Shown: piece by piece, positions 1 to 8,474 of the stretch
How positions within the stretch are numbered: the first letter of the stretch is position 1
How the letters are laid out: each line of letters starts with the position of its first letter
NCBI RefSeq assembly: GCF_000284375.1
Contig: NC_017249.1
Location: forward strand, 3,016,001-3,080,000
Length of the DNA: 64,000 nucleotides
From: Bradyrhizobium japonicum USDA 6
GTDB taxonomy: Bacteria; Pseudomonadota; Alphaproteobacteria; Rhizobiales; Xanthobacteraceae
Direction: 5' to 3'
The notes under the pieces: generated by a model
The model's database searches: none
What the model was told of the DNA's origin: nothing
The model's input: the letters and a program-made list of their open reading frames with translations, nothing else
Translations under genes and position numbers: made by a program

Positions 1-680
1 CGTCGCAGGAAGCGATCGCGTCCGACCAGAAGCGGCTCGTGGTCGACGCCTTCGCGCGTTACCGCATCAAGGACGCGTTGCGCTTCTACCAGAGCGTCGG
101 CTCGATCCAGGCCGCCAACATCCAGCTCACCACGCTCCTGAACGCGGCGCTGCGCCGCGTGCTCGGCGAGGTCACCTTCATCAACGTGGTGCGCGACGAC
201 CGCGAGAAGCTGATGCAGCGCATCCGCGACCAGCTCGATCGCGAGGCCGACGGCTACGGTATCCAGGTCGTCGACGTCCGGATCCGCCGTGCCGACCTGC
301 CGGAGCAGAACAGCCAGGCGGTCTACCTGCGCATGAAGACGGAGCGCGAGCGCGAAGCCGCCGAGTTCCGTGCTCAAGGCGGCCAGAAGGCACAGGAGAT
401 CCGGTCCAAGGCCGACCGCGAGGCGACCGTGATCGAGGCGGAAGCCAAATCGCAGGCCGAGCAGATCCGCGGCGTCGGCGACGCCGAGCGCAACCGCCTG
501 TTCGCGGAAGCCTACGGCAAGGACGCCGACTTCTTCGCCTTCTACCGGTCGATGACGGCCTACGAGAACGGGCTGCGCGCCAACGACACCCGCTTCCTGC
601 TGCGGCCGGACTCGGATTTCTTCCGGTTCTTTGGTAACCCGTCCGGCAAGACGGCGACCGAGACGCCGGCGAAGCCGTGA
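1..680 (+). CDS. hflC: HflC, C-terminal part (regulator of FtsH protease)
   Basis: The frame is open from the left edge, so the start codon and N-terminal membrane anchor lie outside the window. What remains is the SPFH/prohibitin-type domain followed by a charged Ala/Glu/Arg-rich helical stretch (about residues 105-165 of the visible part) and a C-terminal segment ending in FLLRPDSDFFRFF, typical of HflC. HflC with HflK forms a large periplasm-facing assembly around the FtsH protease in the inner membrane. The following DUF2065 gene and degP are the usual rhizobial neighbours, so hflK is expected just upstream. The identity is clear; only the left boundary is unknown. Confidence 0.93.
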   Translation, partial: SQEAIASDQKRLVVDAFARYRIKDALRFYQSVGSIQAANIQLTTLLNAALRRVLGEVTFINVVRDDREKLMQRIRDQLDREADGYGIQVVDVRIRRADLPEQNSQAVYLRMKTEREREAAEFRAQGGQKAQEIRSKADREATVIEAEAKSQAEQIRGVGDAERNRLFAEAYGKDADFFAFYRSMTAYENGLRANDTRFLLRPDSDFFRFFGNPSGKTATETPAKP

Positions 681-690
681 GCTAGACAGA

Positions 691-710
691 GGGCGGCAGT
701 TCTGCCGCCC
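691..710 (+). terminator. GC-rich hairpin after hflC
   Basis: Perfect 9-bp inverted repeat GGGCGGCAG / CTGCCGCCC with a 2-nt loop, 10 nt after the hflC stop. There is no T-run, so it may be an attenuating or RNA-stabilising hairpin between hflC and the next gene rather than a full terminator. Confidence 0.5.
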
Positions 711-751
711 TTCGTCCAGACAAGAACAGCACAACGGGAGGTTCCATTCCG

Positions 752-958
752 ATGAGGTCCATTGCGTTCGCCGACTTCCTCATCGGCTTAGGCATCCTGT
801 TCGTGCTGGAAGGCTTGATGTTCGCGGCAAGTCCCAACTGGATGCGCAAGGCCATGAAAAGCGCCATCGCCACGCCGGACAATATCCTGCGGGCGGTTGG
901 GATTGGTTCGGCCGTGGCCGGCCTGGTCCTGATCTGGGTTATGCGCCGTTCGATTTAG
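752..958 (+). CDS. DUF2065 family small membrane protein
   Basis: A 68-residue protein with two predicted membrane segments (about residues 5-25 and 45-64) separated by a short basic loop with NWMRKAM. This is the DUF2065 (YjeT-like) pattern. Members are commonly encoded between hflC and degP in alphaproteobacteria, as here; their function is not established. The start is supported by GGGAGG about 8 nt upstream (positions 737-742). Confidence 0.85.
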   Translation: MRSIAFADFLIGLGILFVLEGLMFAASPNWMRKAMKSAIATPDNILRAVGIGSAVAGLVLIWVMRRSI

Positions 959-1115
959 CCGTCACGCCAACGCCAAAGTGAAGGCGAGAGACTGGTTTTC
1001 GCCGTATTATCCGGGTCTTGAGGCCCGTTAAGCTCCGCGCTTGCGCCGTCCCCCCGTTCCAGCGCAGTGTTGGAGGCGAATCCTTGGCGCCTGATCCTTT
1101 TCTCTGGAGATACCA

Positions 1116-2612
1116 ATGACCGCTGCCACCATTGCCCCGACCCGCTTGCGCATAGGGCTGGCCGCGCTCGCCGTCAGTGCATTCAGCGCGTTCGGCACGC
1201 CGGCCCTTGCGCGCGGCCCGGACGGGATCGCCGACGTCGCCGAGAAGGTGATCGACGCGGTCGTCAACATCTCGACCTCACAGACCGTCGAAGCCAAGGG
1301 CGGCGGCAGCAGCACCATGCCGCAACTGCCGCCCGGCTCGCCCTTCGAGGAGTTCTTCGACGACTTCTTCAAGAACCGCCGCGGCCCCGGCGGCAGCAAG
1401 GGCGGCGAGCGCGGTGACAATCCGCCTCGCAAGACCAACTCGCTCGGCTCCGGCTTCATCATCGACACCACTGGCGTCGTCGTCACCAACAACCACGTCA
1501 TCGCGGACGCCGACGAGATCAACGTCATCCTCAACGATGGCACCAAGATCAGGGCCGACCTGGTTGGCGTCGACAAGAAGACCGACCTCGCCGTGCTGAA
1601 GTTCAAGCCGCCGAAGCCGCTGGTCGCCGTAAAGTTCGGCGACTCCGACAAGCTGCGCCTCGGCGACTGGGTGATCGCGATCGGCAATCCGTTCAGCCTC
1701 GGCGGCACGGTGACGGCCGGTATCGTCTCGGCCAAGAACCGCGACATCTCCTCGGGACCGTATGACAGCTATATCCAGACCGACGCCTCCATCAACCGCG
1801 GCAATTCCGGCGGTCCGCTGTTCAACCTCGATGGCGACGTCATCGGCGTCAACACGCTGATCATCTCGCCCTCCGGAGGCTCGATCGGGATCGGCTTTGC
1901 CGTGCCCTCGAAGACGGTTGTCGCCGTGGTCGACCAGCTCCGCCAGTTCGGCGAACTGCGCCGCGGCTGGCTCGGCGTGCGCATCCAGAGCGTCACCGAC
2001 GAGATCGCCGAGAGCCTGAACATCAAGCCCGCGCGCGGCGCGCTGGTCGCCGGCGTCGATGACAAGGGCCCGGCCAAGCCCGCCGGCATCGAACCCGGCG
2101 ACGTCGTCGTCAAGTTCGATGGCAAGGACGTCAAGGATCCCAAGGATCTCTCCCGCGTCGTCGCCGACACGGCGGTCGGCAAGGAAGTCGATGTCGTCAT
2201 CATCCGCAAGGGCCAGGAGGAGACCAAGAAGGTCACGCTCGGCCGTCTCCAGGATCCCGACAAGGTGCAGGCCGCGGTGAAGACCGACGAGCCGGCGCCC
2301 GAGAAGCCGGTGACGCAGAAGGCGCTCGGTCTCGATCTTGCCGCGCTCAGCAAGGATTTGCGCACGCGCTACAAGATCAAGGACAGCGTCAAGGGCGTGG
2401 TCGTGACCAATGTCGACGCCAATTCGGACGCTGCCGAGAAGCGCCTCTCCGCCGGCGACGTCATCGTCGAGGTTGCGCAGGAGGCCGTCTCCAGCGGCGC
2501 CGACATCCAGAAGCGGGTCGACCAGCTCAAGAAGGACGGTAAGAAGTCCGTGCTGCTGCTCGTCTCCAACGCCGACGGCGAATTGCGGTTCGTGGCGCTG
2601 AGCGTGCAGTAA
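1116..2612 (+). CDS. degP: Do/DegP family periplasmic serine protease
   Basis: A 498-residue HtrA-family protease/chaperone that degrades or refolds damaged envelope proteins. An N-terminal signal peptide (about residues 1-32, ending AFGTPALA) precedes a trypsin-like domain with the complete triad: His127 in NNHVI, Asp157 in KTDLAV and Ser231 in RGNSGGP. Two PDZ domains follow (about 285-375 and 400-490), the Do-type arrangement. A linker rich in Gly and Lys (about 86-106) lies where the regulatory LA loop sits in DegP. A GGAG sits shortly before the ATG. Position after hflC-DUF2065 is the standard rhizobial order and suggests a shared envelope quality-control role. Confidence 0.95.
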   Translation: MTAATIAPTRLRIGLAALAVSAFSAFGTPALARGPDGIADVAEKVIDAVVNISTSQTVEAKGGGSSTMPQLPPGSPFEEFFDDFFKNRRGPGGSKGGERGDNPPRKTNSLGSGFIIDTTGVVVTNNHVIADADEINVILNDGTKIRADLVGVDKKTDLAVLKFKPPKPLVAVKFGDSDKLRLGDWVIAIGNPFSLGGTVTAGIVSAKNRDISSGPYDSYIQTDASINRGNSGGPLFNLDGDVIGVNTLIISPSGGSIGIGFAVPSKTVVAVVDQLRQFGELRRGWLGVRIQSVTDEIAESLNIKPARGALVAGVDDKGPAKPAGIEPGDVVVKFDGKDVKDPKDLSRVVADTAVGKEVDVVIIRKGQEETKKVTLGRLQDPDKVQAAVKTDEPAPEKPVTQKALGLDLAALSKDLRTRYKIKDSVKGVVVTNVDANSDAAEKRLSAGDVIVEVAQEAVSSGADIQKRVDQLKKDGKKSVLLLVSNADGELRFVALSVQ

Positions 2613-2641
2613 GGGGCTCTCGGAGACACATCCTCACTGTC

Positions 2642-2754
2642 ATCACCCGCGAAAGCGGGTGATTCAGTATTCCAGAGACAGTGCGAGGATACGGAGACGC
2701 CGCGGCGTCCTGGATGCCCCGCCCCCGTGCGCAATTGCGCACTAGGCGGGGCAT
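2642..2754. repeat. Composite palindromic intergenic repeat, family A
   Basis: Three nested palindromes sit between degP and serB: ATCACCCGC/GCGGGTGAT (2642-2663), ATGCCCCGCC/GGCGGGGCAT (2714-2754) and, inside the latter, the perfect 16-mer GTGCGCAATTGCGCAC (2727-2742). The same two-hairpin layout, ending in GGGGCATGAC or CGGGCATGAC, recurs at 7810-7900 and 40756-40832, so this is a dispersed element. It could also act as a bidirectional terminator for the convergent genes. Confidence 0.7.
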
Positions 2755-2770
2755 GACGGTGGAGAGGAAG

Positions 2771-3676
2771 CTAAGCCTCCACGAACTCGTCCCGCCGATA
2801 CCCCTGCGCGTAGAGCAGCGCGGTGAGATCGCCATGGTCGATCCGCGCGGCAGCCGCAGCCGCGACCGCCGGCTTGGCGTGATACGCCACACCCAGCCCC
2901 GCCGCCTGGATCATCGCGAGATCGTTGGCGCCATCGCCGACCACGACCGAGTCGATGTCGTCGAGATCGAACGACTCCATCAGATCCACCAGCGTCGCAA
3001 GCTTTGCCGCGCGGCCCAAAATCGGCTCCTTGACCTCGCCGGTGAACTTGCCGTCGCGGACGACGAGTTCGTTGGCGCGGTTCTCCTGGAAGCCGATTTT
3101 GGCGGCGATCGCGCTCGTGAACAGCGTGAAGCCGCCGGAGACGAGACAGGTATAGGCGCCGTTGGCGCGCATGGTCGCGACCAGTTCGCGGCCGCCCGGC
3201 GTCAACGTGATGCGCTTGGCCAGCACCTCGTCGACCACGGCGGCGGGAAGGTCCTTCAGCAGCGCGACGCGCTCGCGAAGCGCCGGCTCGAACTCGATCT
3301 CGCCGCGCATCGCGCGTTCCGTGATCGCCGCCACGTGGGCCTTCATCCCGACGAGATCGGCGAGCTCGTCGATGCATTCCTGGCCGATCATGGTGGAATC
3401 CATGTCGGCGAGAAAAAGCTTCTTGCGCCGGAAGCCGACTGGCTGCACCACGATGTCGATGGGAAGGTCGCCGCGAAGCTCGCGCAACCGCTGTTCGATG
3501 GCGTGGCGGTCGCCTTGGAGGTTATCCTGCGCGCCGAAGGGAATGTCGACAGCAACCCCGTCGAACAGCCAGTGCGCAGGTTGCGCTTGGGGCAGCACGG
3601 CGCGGGCACCGTCGACGATGGTGCTGTCGAGCGCGGGATTGTCGGGATTGCAGATCAGCGTGGCGACGAGGGACAT
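2771..3676 (-). CDS. serB: Phosphoserine phosphatase SerB
   Basis: A 301-residue HAD-superfamily phosphatase catalysing the last step of serine synthesis (O-phosphoserine to serine). The DxDST nucleophile motif is [10 protein letters not shown] (Asp91 nucleophile, Asp93 acid/base), followed by the cap region, the motif II Ser/Thr in CLVSGG, and the metal-binding GDGANDLAM near residue 247. The first 75 residues form an N-terminal regulatory domain like that of other proteobacterial SerB proteins. It is transcribed divergently from miaA with only 11 bp between start codons, so the two genes must share a compact control region. Confidence 0.95.
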   Translation of the reverse strand: MSLVATLICNPDNPALDSTIVDGARAVLPQAQPAHWLFDGVAVDIPFGAQDNLQGDRHAIEQRLRELRGDLPIDIVVQPVGFRRKKLFLADMDSTMIGQECIDELADLVGMKAHVAAITERAMRGEIEFEPALRERVALLKDLPAAVVDEVLAKRITLTPGGRELVATMRANGAYTCLVSGGFTLFTSAIAAKIGFQENRANELVVRDGKFTGEVKEPILGRAAKLATLVDLMESFDLDDIDSVVVGDGANDLAMIQAAGLGVAYHAKPAVAAAAAARIDHGDLTALLYAQGYRRDEFVEA

Positions 3677-3687
3677 TTGAGGTTTTC

Positions 3688-4644
3688 GTGAGCGAGGGGC
3701 AAGTCAGCAGAGGACATGTTGGCAAGGCCGTGCTTATCGCAGGCCCGACCGCCAGCGGCAAGTCGGCGCTGGCGCTCGAGCTTGCCCTGAGTACGGGCGG
3801 AATCGTCATCAATGCCGATTCCATGCAGGTCTATCGCGACCTCCGCATCATCACCGCGCGCCCCACACATGGCGAGGAAGGACGCGCGCCGCACCGTCTC
3901 TACGGCCACGTCGATGCGGCCGTGAATTTCTCGGCCGGCGCCTGGGTGGTCGACGCGACGAAGGCGCTGGAAGAGGCGAAAACCGAAGGCCGCCTGCCGA
4001 TCTTCATCGGCGGCACGGGCCTTTATTTCAAGGCGCTGACGGCGGGGCTCTCCGTGGTGCCGCCGATTCCCGCCGAAATACGTGAGGGTGTGCGCGCGCG
4101 GCTGGAGCGGAACGGCGTCGAGGCGCTGCATGAGGAACTTGCACGCCGTGATCCGCGCGCCGCCGGACGATTGAACCTGCGCGACCGCACCCGGATCGCG
4201 CGCGCACTCGAAGTGGTCGAAGCGACGGGCCGTTCGCTGCTCGACTGGCACCATGAAGGCCAGCCGCCGCTGCTGCCCAAGGACAGTTTTCACGCGGTGT
4301 TTCTCGCCCCCGAGCGCGATGAACTCTATGCCCGCATCGATGCCCGTTTCGATGCCATGCTCGGTGCCGGCGCGTTGAGGGAGGTGGAGCGGCTCGCCGC
4401 CAGGCATCTCGATCCGCTGCTGCCGGCGATGAAAGCCCATGGCGTGCCGGCCCTGATCCGGCATCTGCGCGGCGAGCTCGGCCTGGACGAGGCCGCCACG
4501 ATCGGTCGCGCCGACACCCGCCACTACGCCAAGCGGCAGTTCACCTGGTTCCGGCACCAATTGCCCGAATTCGAATGGGTCAAGCCCGAGGAGGCGAGGG
4601 GGTGGCTCGCCGCCATCGTGAGCGCGGAGCGGGATGAGGGGTGA
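3688..4644 (+). CDS. miaA: tRNA dimethylallyltransferase MiaA
   Basis: A 318-residue enzyme that transfers a dimethylallyl group to N6 of A37 in tRNAs reading UNN codons, a cytoplasmic tRNA modification. It has the P-loop GPTASGKSA (about residues 19-27), the substrate motif [11 protein letters not shown], the [11 protein letters not shown] motif and the C-terminal RQFTWFRH signature. The start is GTG at 3688; GAGG lies about 8 nt upstream. It is divergent from serB. Length and motifs match the family fully. Confidence 0.95.
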   Translation: MSEGQVSRGHVGKAVLIAGPTASGKSALALELALSTGGIVINADSMQVYRDLRIITARPTHGEEGRAPHRLYGHVDAAVNFSAGAWVVDATKALEEAKTEGRLPIFIGGTGLYFKALTAGLSVVPPIPAEIREGVRARLERNGVEALHEELARRDPRAAGRLNLRDRTRIARALEVVEATGRSLLDWHHEGQPPLLPKDSFHAVFLAPERDELYARIDARFDAMLGAGALREVERLAARHLDPLLPAMKAHGVPALIRHLRGELGLDEAATIGRADTRHYAKRQFTWFRHQLPEFEWVKPEEARGWLAAIVSAERDEG

Positions 4645-4657
4645 GGGCCTCGCTCCA

Positions 4658-4701
4658 TCGTCATTCCAGCGCGACGCGAAACATCGGCCCTGGAATGACG
4701 A
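4658..4701. repeat. Palindromic repeat (GTCATTCC type), family A short form
   Basis: Perfect 12-bp inverted repeat TCGTCATTCCAG / CTGGAATGACGA just after miaA. Short relatives with the same GTCATTCC...GGAATGAC ends occur at 11868-11907 and 35208-35237. It may also serve as the miaA terminator. Confidence 0.6.
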
Positions 4702-4808
4702 GCGGGGGTGCTGACGCGCTTTTGTACCCGGGTTCCCGAATTTACCTCTCGCCGAACCACGGGAACACCGCTACACTGCTAAAATCGCGCGGGAACGGCC
4801 GCATTGCC

Positions 4809-4836
4809 TTGACATCGGGGCTTTGACCGTTATGTT
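4809..4836 (+). promoter_or_regulatory. Sigma-70-type promoter for ilvB operon
   Basis: TTGACA (4809-4814) and TATGTT (4831-4836) are separated by 16 bp. Transcription would start near 4843, placing the leader ORF at 4869 and the attenuator before ilvB on the transcript. Prediction from sequence only. Confidence 0.6.
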
Positions 4837-4868
4837 TCGCGCAACCTTTGGGAAGCCGGGCGCCTGCC

Positions 4869-5018
4869 ATGCGTAACATTATTACCAAACTCCTTATCGC
4901 CGTCGTACCCAGGCACACCGCCGGGGTGGCTAGCTGCCATCCACATGACAGGCGGTGTGCAGGGTCCCTCTTCGGGGCCTTTTTTATTTCCCGAACCCGA
5001 CACGAACGAAGCCGCTGA
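4869..5018 (+). CDS. Ile/Leu/Val-rich leader peptide of ilvB operon
   Basis: A short ORF of 49 codons upstream of ilvB. Its first 13 codons hold seven branched-chain residues clustered as II, LLI and VV (start MRNIITKLLIAVVPRH). This is the hallmark of a ribosome-mediated attenuation leader: stalling at Ile/Leu/Val codons during branched-chain starvation would favour read-through into ilvB. The codons after the regulatory cluster run through the stem-loops described next and stop 25 nt before ilvB. A weak GGGAAG lies 13 nt before the ATG. No ATG-initiated alternative gene is apparent in this interval. Confidence 0.7.
   Translation: MRNIITKLLIAVVPRHTAGVASCHPHDRRCAGSLFGAFFISRTRHERSR
4913..4985 (+). 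terminator. Transcription attenuator upstream of ilvB
   Basis: Two adjacent structures: a long stem with perfect arms GCACACCGCC (4913-4922) and GGCGGTGTGC (4951-4960), itself enclosing a smaller stem GGGTGGC/GCCATCC; then an intrinsic terminator GGTCCC (4963-4968), loop TCTTC, GGGGCC (4974-4979) followed by TTTTTT (4980-4985). The first stem begins right after the Ile/Leu/Val codons of the leader peptide, as expected of an attenuator. I did not find a convincing single antiterminator pairing by eye. Confidence 0.7.
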
Positions 5019-5042
5019 CAACAGCGCATCCGGAGCAAGACA

Positions 5043-6818
5043 ATGAGCGACAAGAGCCACGATCCGAACCAGATGACCGGCGCCGCGATGATCGTCCGTG
5101 CGCTCATCGATCATGGCGTGACCGACATTTTCGGCTATCCCGGCGGCGCCGTGCTTCCGATCTATGACGAGATCTTCCAGCAGAGCGAGGTCCAGCACAT
5201 CCTGGTCCGCCACGAGCAGGGCGCGGGCCACGCCGCCGAGGGCTATGCGCGCTCGACCGGCAAGCCGGGCGTCGCGCTGGTGACCTCCGGACCCGGCGCC
5301 ACCAACATGGTGACGCCGCTGACCGACGCGCTGATGGACTCGATTCCGCTGGTCTGCATCTCCGGCCAGGTGCCGACGCATCTGATCGGCAACGACGCGT
5401 TCCAGGAGTGCGACACGGTCGGCATCACCCGGCCCTGCACCAAGCACAATTGGCTGGTGCGCGACGTCAACGATCTCGCCAAGGTGCTGCACGAGGCCTT
5501 CTATGTCGCGACCTCCGGCCGTCCCGGCCCGGTGCTCGTCGACGTGCCCAAGGACGTGCAGTTCGCGACCGGCACCTATCATCCGCCGCGCAAGTCGGAT
5601 GTGCACCGCTCCTACGCACCGCGCGTGAAGGGCGACGCGACGCAGATCCGCAAGGCCGTGTCGCTGCTCGCCAACGCCAAGCGCCCGGTGATCTACAGCG
5701 GTGGCGGCGTCATCAATTCCGGCCCCGAGGCGACCAAGCTCCTGCGCGAGCTGGTCGAGGTCACCGGCTTCCCGATCACCTCCACGCTGATGGGCCTGGG
5801 TGCCTATCCGGCGTCGGGCAAGAACTGGCTCGGCATGCTCGGCATGCACGGCACCTACGAAGCCAACATGACGATGCATGATTGCGACGTCATGCTGTGC
5901 GTCGGCGCGCGCTTCGACGACCGGATCACCGGCCGCGTCGATGCGTTCTCGCCGGGCTCGAAGAAGATCCACATCGACATCGATCCGTCCTCGATCAACA
6001 AGAACATCCGTGTCGACGTGCCGATCATCGGCGACTGCGGCAACATCCTCGGCGACATCCTCCAGGTGTTCAAGGCGGAAGCGAAGAAGCCCGACATCAA
6101 GGCCTGGTGGCAGCAGATCGCGCAGTGGCGCGCCCGCAACTCGCTCTATTACAAGAAGAGCAACGACGTGATCCTACCGCAACACGCGATCCAGAGCCTG
6201 TTCGAGGCGACGCGCGGCAAGGACACTTACATCACGACGGAAGTCGGCCAGCACCAGATGTGGGCGGCGCAGTTCTTCGGCTTCGAGGAGCCGCATCGCT
6301 GGATGACGTCGGGCGGTCTCGGCACCATGGGCTACGGCCTGCCGGCCGCGATCGGCGTGCAGGTTGCCCATCCCGACAGCCTCGTCATCGACATCGCGGG
6401 CGATGCCTCGGTGCAGATGACGATGCAGGAGATGTCGACCGCGGTTCAGTACGAATTGCCGATCAAGATCTTCATCCTGAACAACCAGTACATGGGCATG
6501 GTGCGGCAATGGCAGCAGCTGCTGCACGGCAACCGGCTGTCGCATTCCTATTCGGAGGCGTTGCCGGATTTCGTCAAGCTCGCGGAAGCCTATGGCGGGG
6601 TCGGCATCCAGGTGCACAAGCCCTCTGATCTCGACGGCGCCATCCAGGAGATGATCTCGGTCAAGCGTCCGGTGCTGTTCGACTGCCGCGTCGCGGCGCT
6701 CGAAAACTGCTTCCCGATGATCCCCTCCGGCAAGGCGCACAACGAGATGCTGTTGCCTGAGCAGGCGAACGACGAAGCCACCGCAAAGGCGTTCGCCGGC
6801 GGCAAGGCGCTGGTGTGA
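5043..6818 (+). CDS. ilvB: Acetolactate synthase large (catalytic) subunit
   Basis: A 591-residue thiamine-diphosphate enzyme that condenses two pyruvates, or pyruvate with 2-oxobutyrate, in valine/leucine and isoleucine synthesis. The N-terminal pyrimidine-binding domain has the catalytic Glu in RHEQGAGHAAEGYAR. A central FAD/transhydrogenase-like domain follows, and the C-terminal domain carries the metal/ThDP motif GDASVQMTMQE with a downstream NNQYMGMV. Length is normal for the family. It is preceded by a promoter, leader peptide and attenuator, so expression is probably set by branched-chain aminoacyl-tRNA supply. The small subunit is encoded two genes downstream, not adjacent. Confidence 0.97.
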   Translation: MSDKSHDPNQMTGAAMIVRALIDHGVTDIFGYPGGAVLPIYDEIFQQSEVQHILVRHEQGAGHAAEGYARSTGKPGVALVTSGPGATNMVTPLTDALMDSIPLVCISGQVPTHLIGNDAFQECDTVGITRPCTKHNWLVRDVNDLAKVLHEAFYVATSGRPGPVLVDVPKDVQFATGTYHPPRKSDVHRSYAPRVKGDATQIRKAVSLLANAKRPVIYSGGGVINSGPEATKLLRELVEVTGFPITSTLMGLGAYPASGKNWLGMLGMHGTYEANMTMHDCDVMLCVGARFDDRITGRVDAFSPGSKKIHIDIDPSSINKNIRVDVPIIGDCGNILGDILQVFKAEAKKPDIKAWWQQIAQWRARNSLYYKKSNDVILPQHAIQSLFEATRGKDTYITTEVGQHQMWAAQFFGFEEPHRWMTSGGLGTMGYGLPAAIGVQVAHPDSLVIDIAGDASVQMTMQEMSTAVQYELPIKIFILNNQYMGMVRQWQQLLHGNRLSHSYSEALPDFVKLAEAYGGVGIQVHKPSDLDGAIQEMISVKRPVLFDCRVAALENCFPMIPSGKAHNEMLLPEQANDEATAKAFAGGKALV

Positions 6819-6822
6819 CGTC

Positions 6823-7776
6823 ATGTTCGACCTGACGGAGCTCGAGCGCGCACATGCGATCGTGGGGCAGGCGGTGCCGGCGACGCCGGCACGCGGCTGG
6901 CCGCTGCTCGCCGAGCGCCTCGGGACGCAGGTCATCGTCAAGCACGAGAACCACACGCCGATCGGCGCCTTCAAGGTGCGCGGCGGTCTCGTCTATCTCG
7001 AAAGGCTGAAGCGCGAGCGGCCGAACATTCCGGGCATCATCTCGGCGACGCGCGGCAATCACGGCCAGAGCCTGGCCTTTGCCGCGAGCCGCCACGGCGT
7101 GCCGGCGGTGATCTACGTGCCGCGCGGCAATTCGGTCGAGAAGAACCGGGCGATGAAGGCGTTTGGCGCGGAACTCGTCGAACATGGCGAGGACTTTCAG
7201 GCGGCCGCCGAAGAGGCGCAGCGGCGCGCCCAATTTACCGGCCTGCACATGGTGCCGTCGTTTCATCCGGATCTCGTGCTCGGCGTCGCCACCTATGCGC
7301 TCGAACTGTTCCGGACGGCGCCGGATCTCGATGTTCTCTATGTGCCGATCGGGCAGGGCTCTGGAATCTCCGGCTGCATCATGGCCCGCGACCTGCTTGG
7401 CCTGAAGACCGAGATCGTCGGCGTGCAGTCCACCGAAGCGCCGTCCTACGCGCTGTCGTTCGCGGCCGGCAAGGTCGTGACGACGAAGACCAGCAACACG
7501 CTGGCCGACGGCATGGCGACGCGCATTCCCGACGCAGACGCGTTCGCGCTGATCCGCAAGGGTGCCGCGCGCATCGTGCAGGTTTCCGACGACGAGGTCG
7601 CGGCCGCGATCCGCGCCTACTGGACCGACACGCACAATCTCGCTGAAGGCGCCGGCGCCGCCGCGCTCGCCGCGGCGCTTCAGGAAAAGACCAAGCTGTC
7701 AGGCAAGCGCGTCGGTCTCGTGCTGTCCGGCGGCAATATCGATTTCGATCTGTTCAAGCAATGGGTGGTCGCGTGA
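6823..7776 (+). CDS. Threonine/serine dehydratase (PLP, short form)
   Basis: A 317-residue fold-type II PLP enzyme. The Schiff-base lysine is Lys51 in PIGAFKVRGG, the substrate loop is ATRGNHGQS and the phosphate-binding Gly-rich loop is GQGSGISG (about residue 180). It has no C-terminal ACT-type regulatory domain, unlike biosynthetic IlvA, so it resembles catabolic threonine/serine dehydratases. The start lies 5 nt after the ilvB stop, so the two are co-transcribed. 2-Oxobutyrate made from threonine is the substrate acetolactate synthase needs for isoleucine, which gives the position a simple rationale (inference). Serine or a hydroxy-amino acid racemase role cannot be excluded. Confidence 0.85.
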   Translation: MFDLTELERAHAIVGQAVPATPARGWPLLAERLGTQVIVKHENHTPIGAFKVRGGLVYLERLKRERPNIPGIISATRGNHGQSLAFAASRHGVPAVIYVPRGNSVEKNRAMKAFGAELVEHGEDFQAAAEEAQRRAQFTGLHMVPSFHPDLVLGVATYALELFRTAPDLDVLYVPIGQGSGISGCIMARDLLGLKTEIVGVQSTEAPSYALSFAAGKVVTTKTSNTLADGMATRIPDADAFALIRKGAARIVQVSDDEVAAAIRAYWTDTHNLAEGAGAAALAAALQEKTKLSGKRVGLVLSGGNIDFDLFKQWVVA

Positions 7777-7809
7777 TGACGCGAGCGATCGCCAAATACA
7801 CCGCTGTCA

Positions 7810-7900
7810 TCGTCCGGCTTGACCGGACGATCCAGCACGCCGCGGCAGATATGGAAATCCCGACGCTGGCGATTACTGGATCGCCCCGCCTTCGCGGGGC
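7810..7900. repeat. Composite palindromic intergenic repeat, family A
   Basis: Two hairpins, TCGTCCGG/CCGGACGA (7810-7830) and GCCCCGC/GCGGGGC (7883-7900), followed by ATGAC. Same architecture as 2642-2754. It is inserted between the threonine dehydratase gene and ilvN, so it must be transcribed if the operon is continuous. Confidence 0.65.
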
Positions 7901-7928
7901 ATGACAAGAAAGAATAGAGGGGACGACA

Positions 7929-8471
7929 ATGAACCAGCCCGCATCCGCCTACTTCATCGAAGACCGCCACGATCCCAACGAGACGCATACGCTCTCGGTG
8001 CTCGTGCAGAACGAGCCGGGCGTGCTCGCGCGCGTCATCGGGCTGTTCTCCGGACGCGGCTACAACATCGAGAGTCTCACCGTCTCGGAGACCGAGAGCC
8101 AGAAGCATCTGTCGCGCATCACCATCGTCACCACGGGCACGCCGATGGTGATCGAGCAGATCAAGCACCAGCTCGATCGCATGATCCCGGTCTATCGCGT
8201 CGTCGACATGACCCTGACCAAGCGTTCGATCGAGCGCGAGCTTGCGATGGTGAAGGTGCGCGGGCAAGGCGAGCATCGTGTCGAGGCGCTGCGGTTGGCA
8301 GATGCGTTCCGCGCCCGCGTGATCGATGCCACCACCGAGAGCTTTGTGTTCGAGATCACAGGCAATACGGACAAGATCAACCAGTTTATCGACCTGATGC
8401 GCCCGCTCGGCCTTGTCGAGGTGTCGCGCACCGGCGTTGCCGCGATCGGCCGCGGGCCTGAAGGGATGTGA
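7929..8471 (+). CDS. ilvN: Acetolactate synthase small (regulatory) subunit
   Basis: A 180-residue IlvN/IlvH-type protein. Residues about 20-95 form the ACT domain (THTLSVLVQNEPGVLARVIG, RGYNIESLTV), which binds valine and confers feedback inhibition on IlvB; the C-terminal half is the conserved small-subunit domain. Separation of the large and small subunits by the threonine dehydratase gene and a repeat element is unusual compared with the adjacent ilvBN/ilvIH arrangement. GGGG lies about 7 nt before the ATG. Confidence 0.95.
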   Translation: MNQPASAYFIEDRHDPNETHTLSVLVQNEPGVLARVIGLFSGRGYNIESLTVSETESQKHLSRITIVTTGTPMVIEQIKHQLDRMIPVYRVVDMTLTKRSIERELAMVKVRGQGEHRVEALRLADAFRARVIDATTESFVFEITGNTDKINQFIDLMRPLGLVEVSRTGVAAIGRGPEGM

Positions 8472-8474
8472 GCC

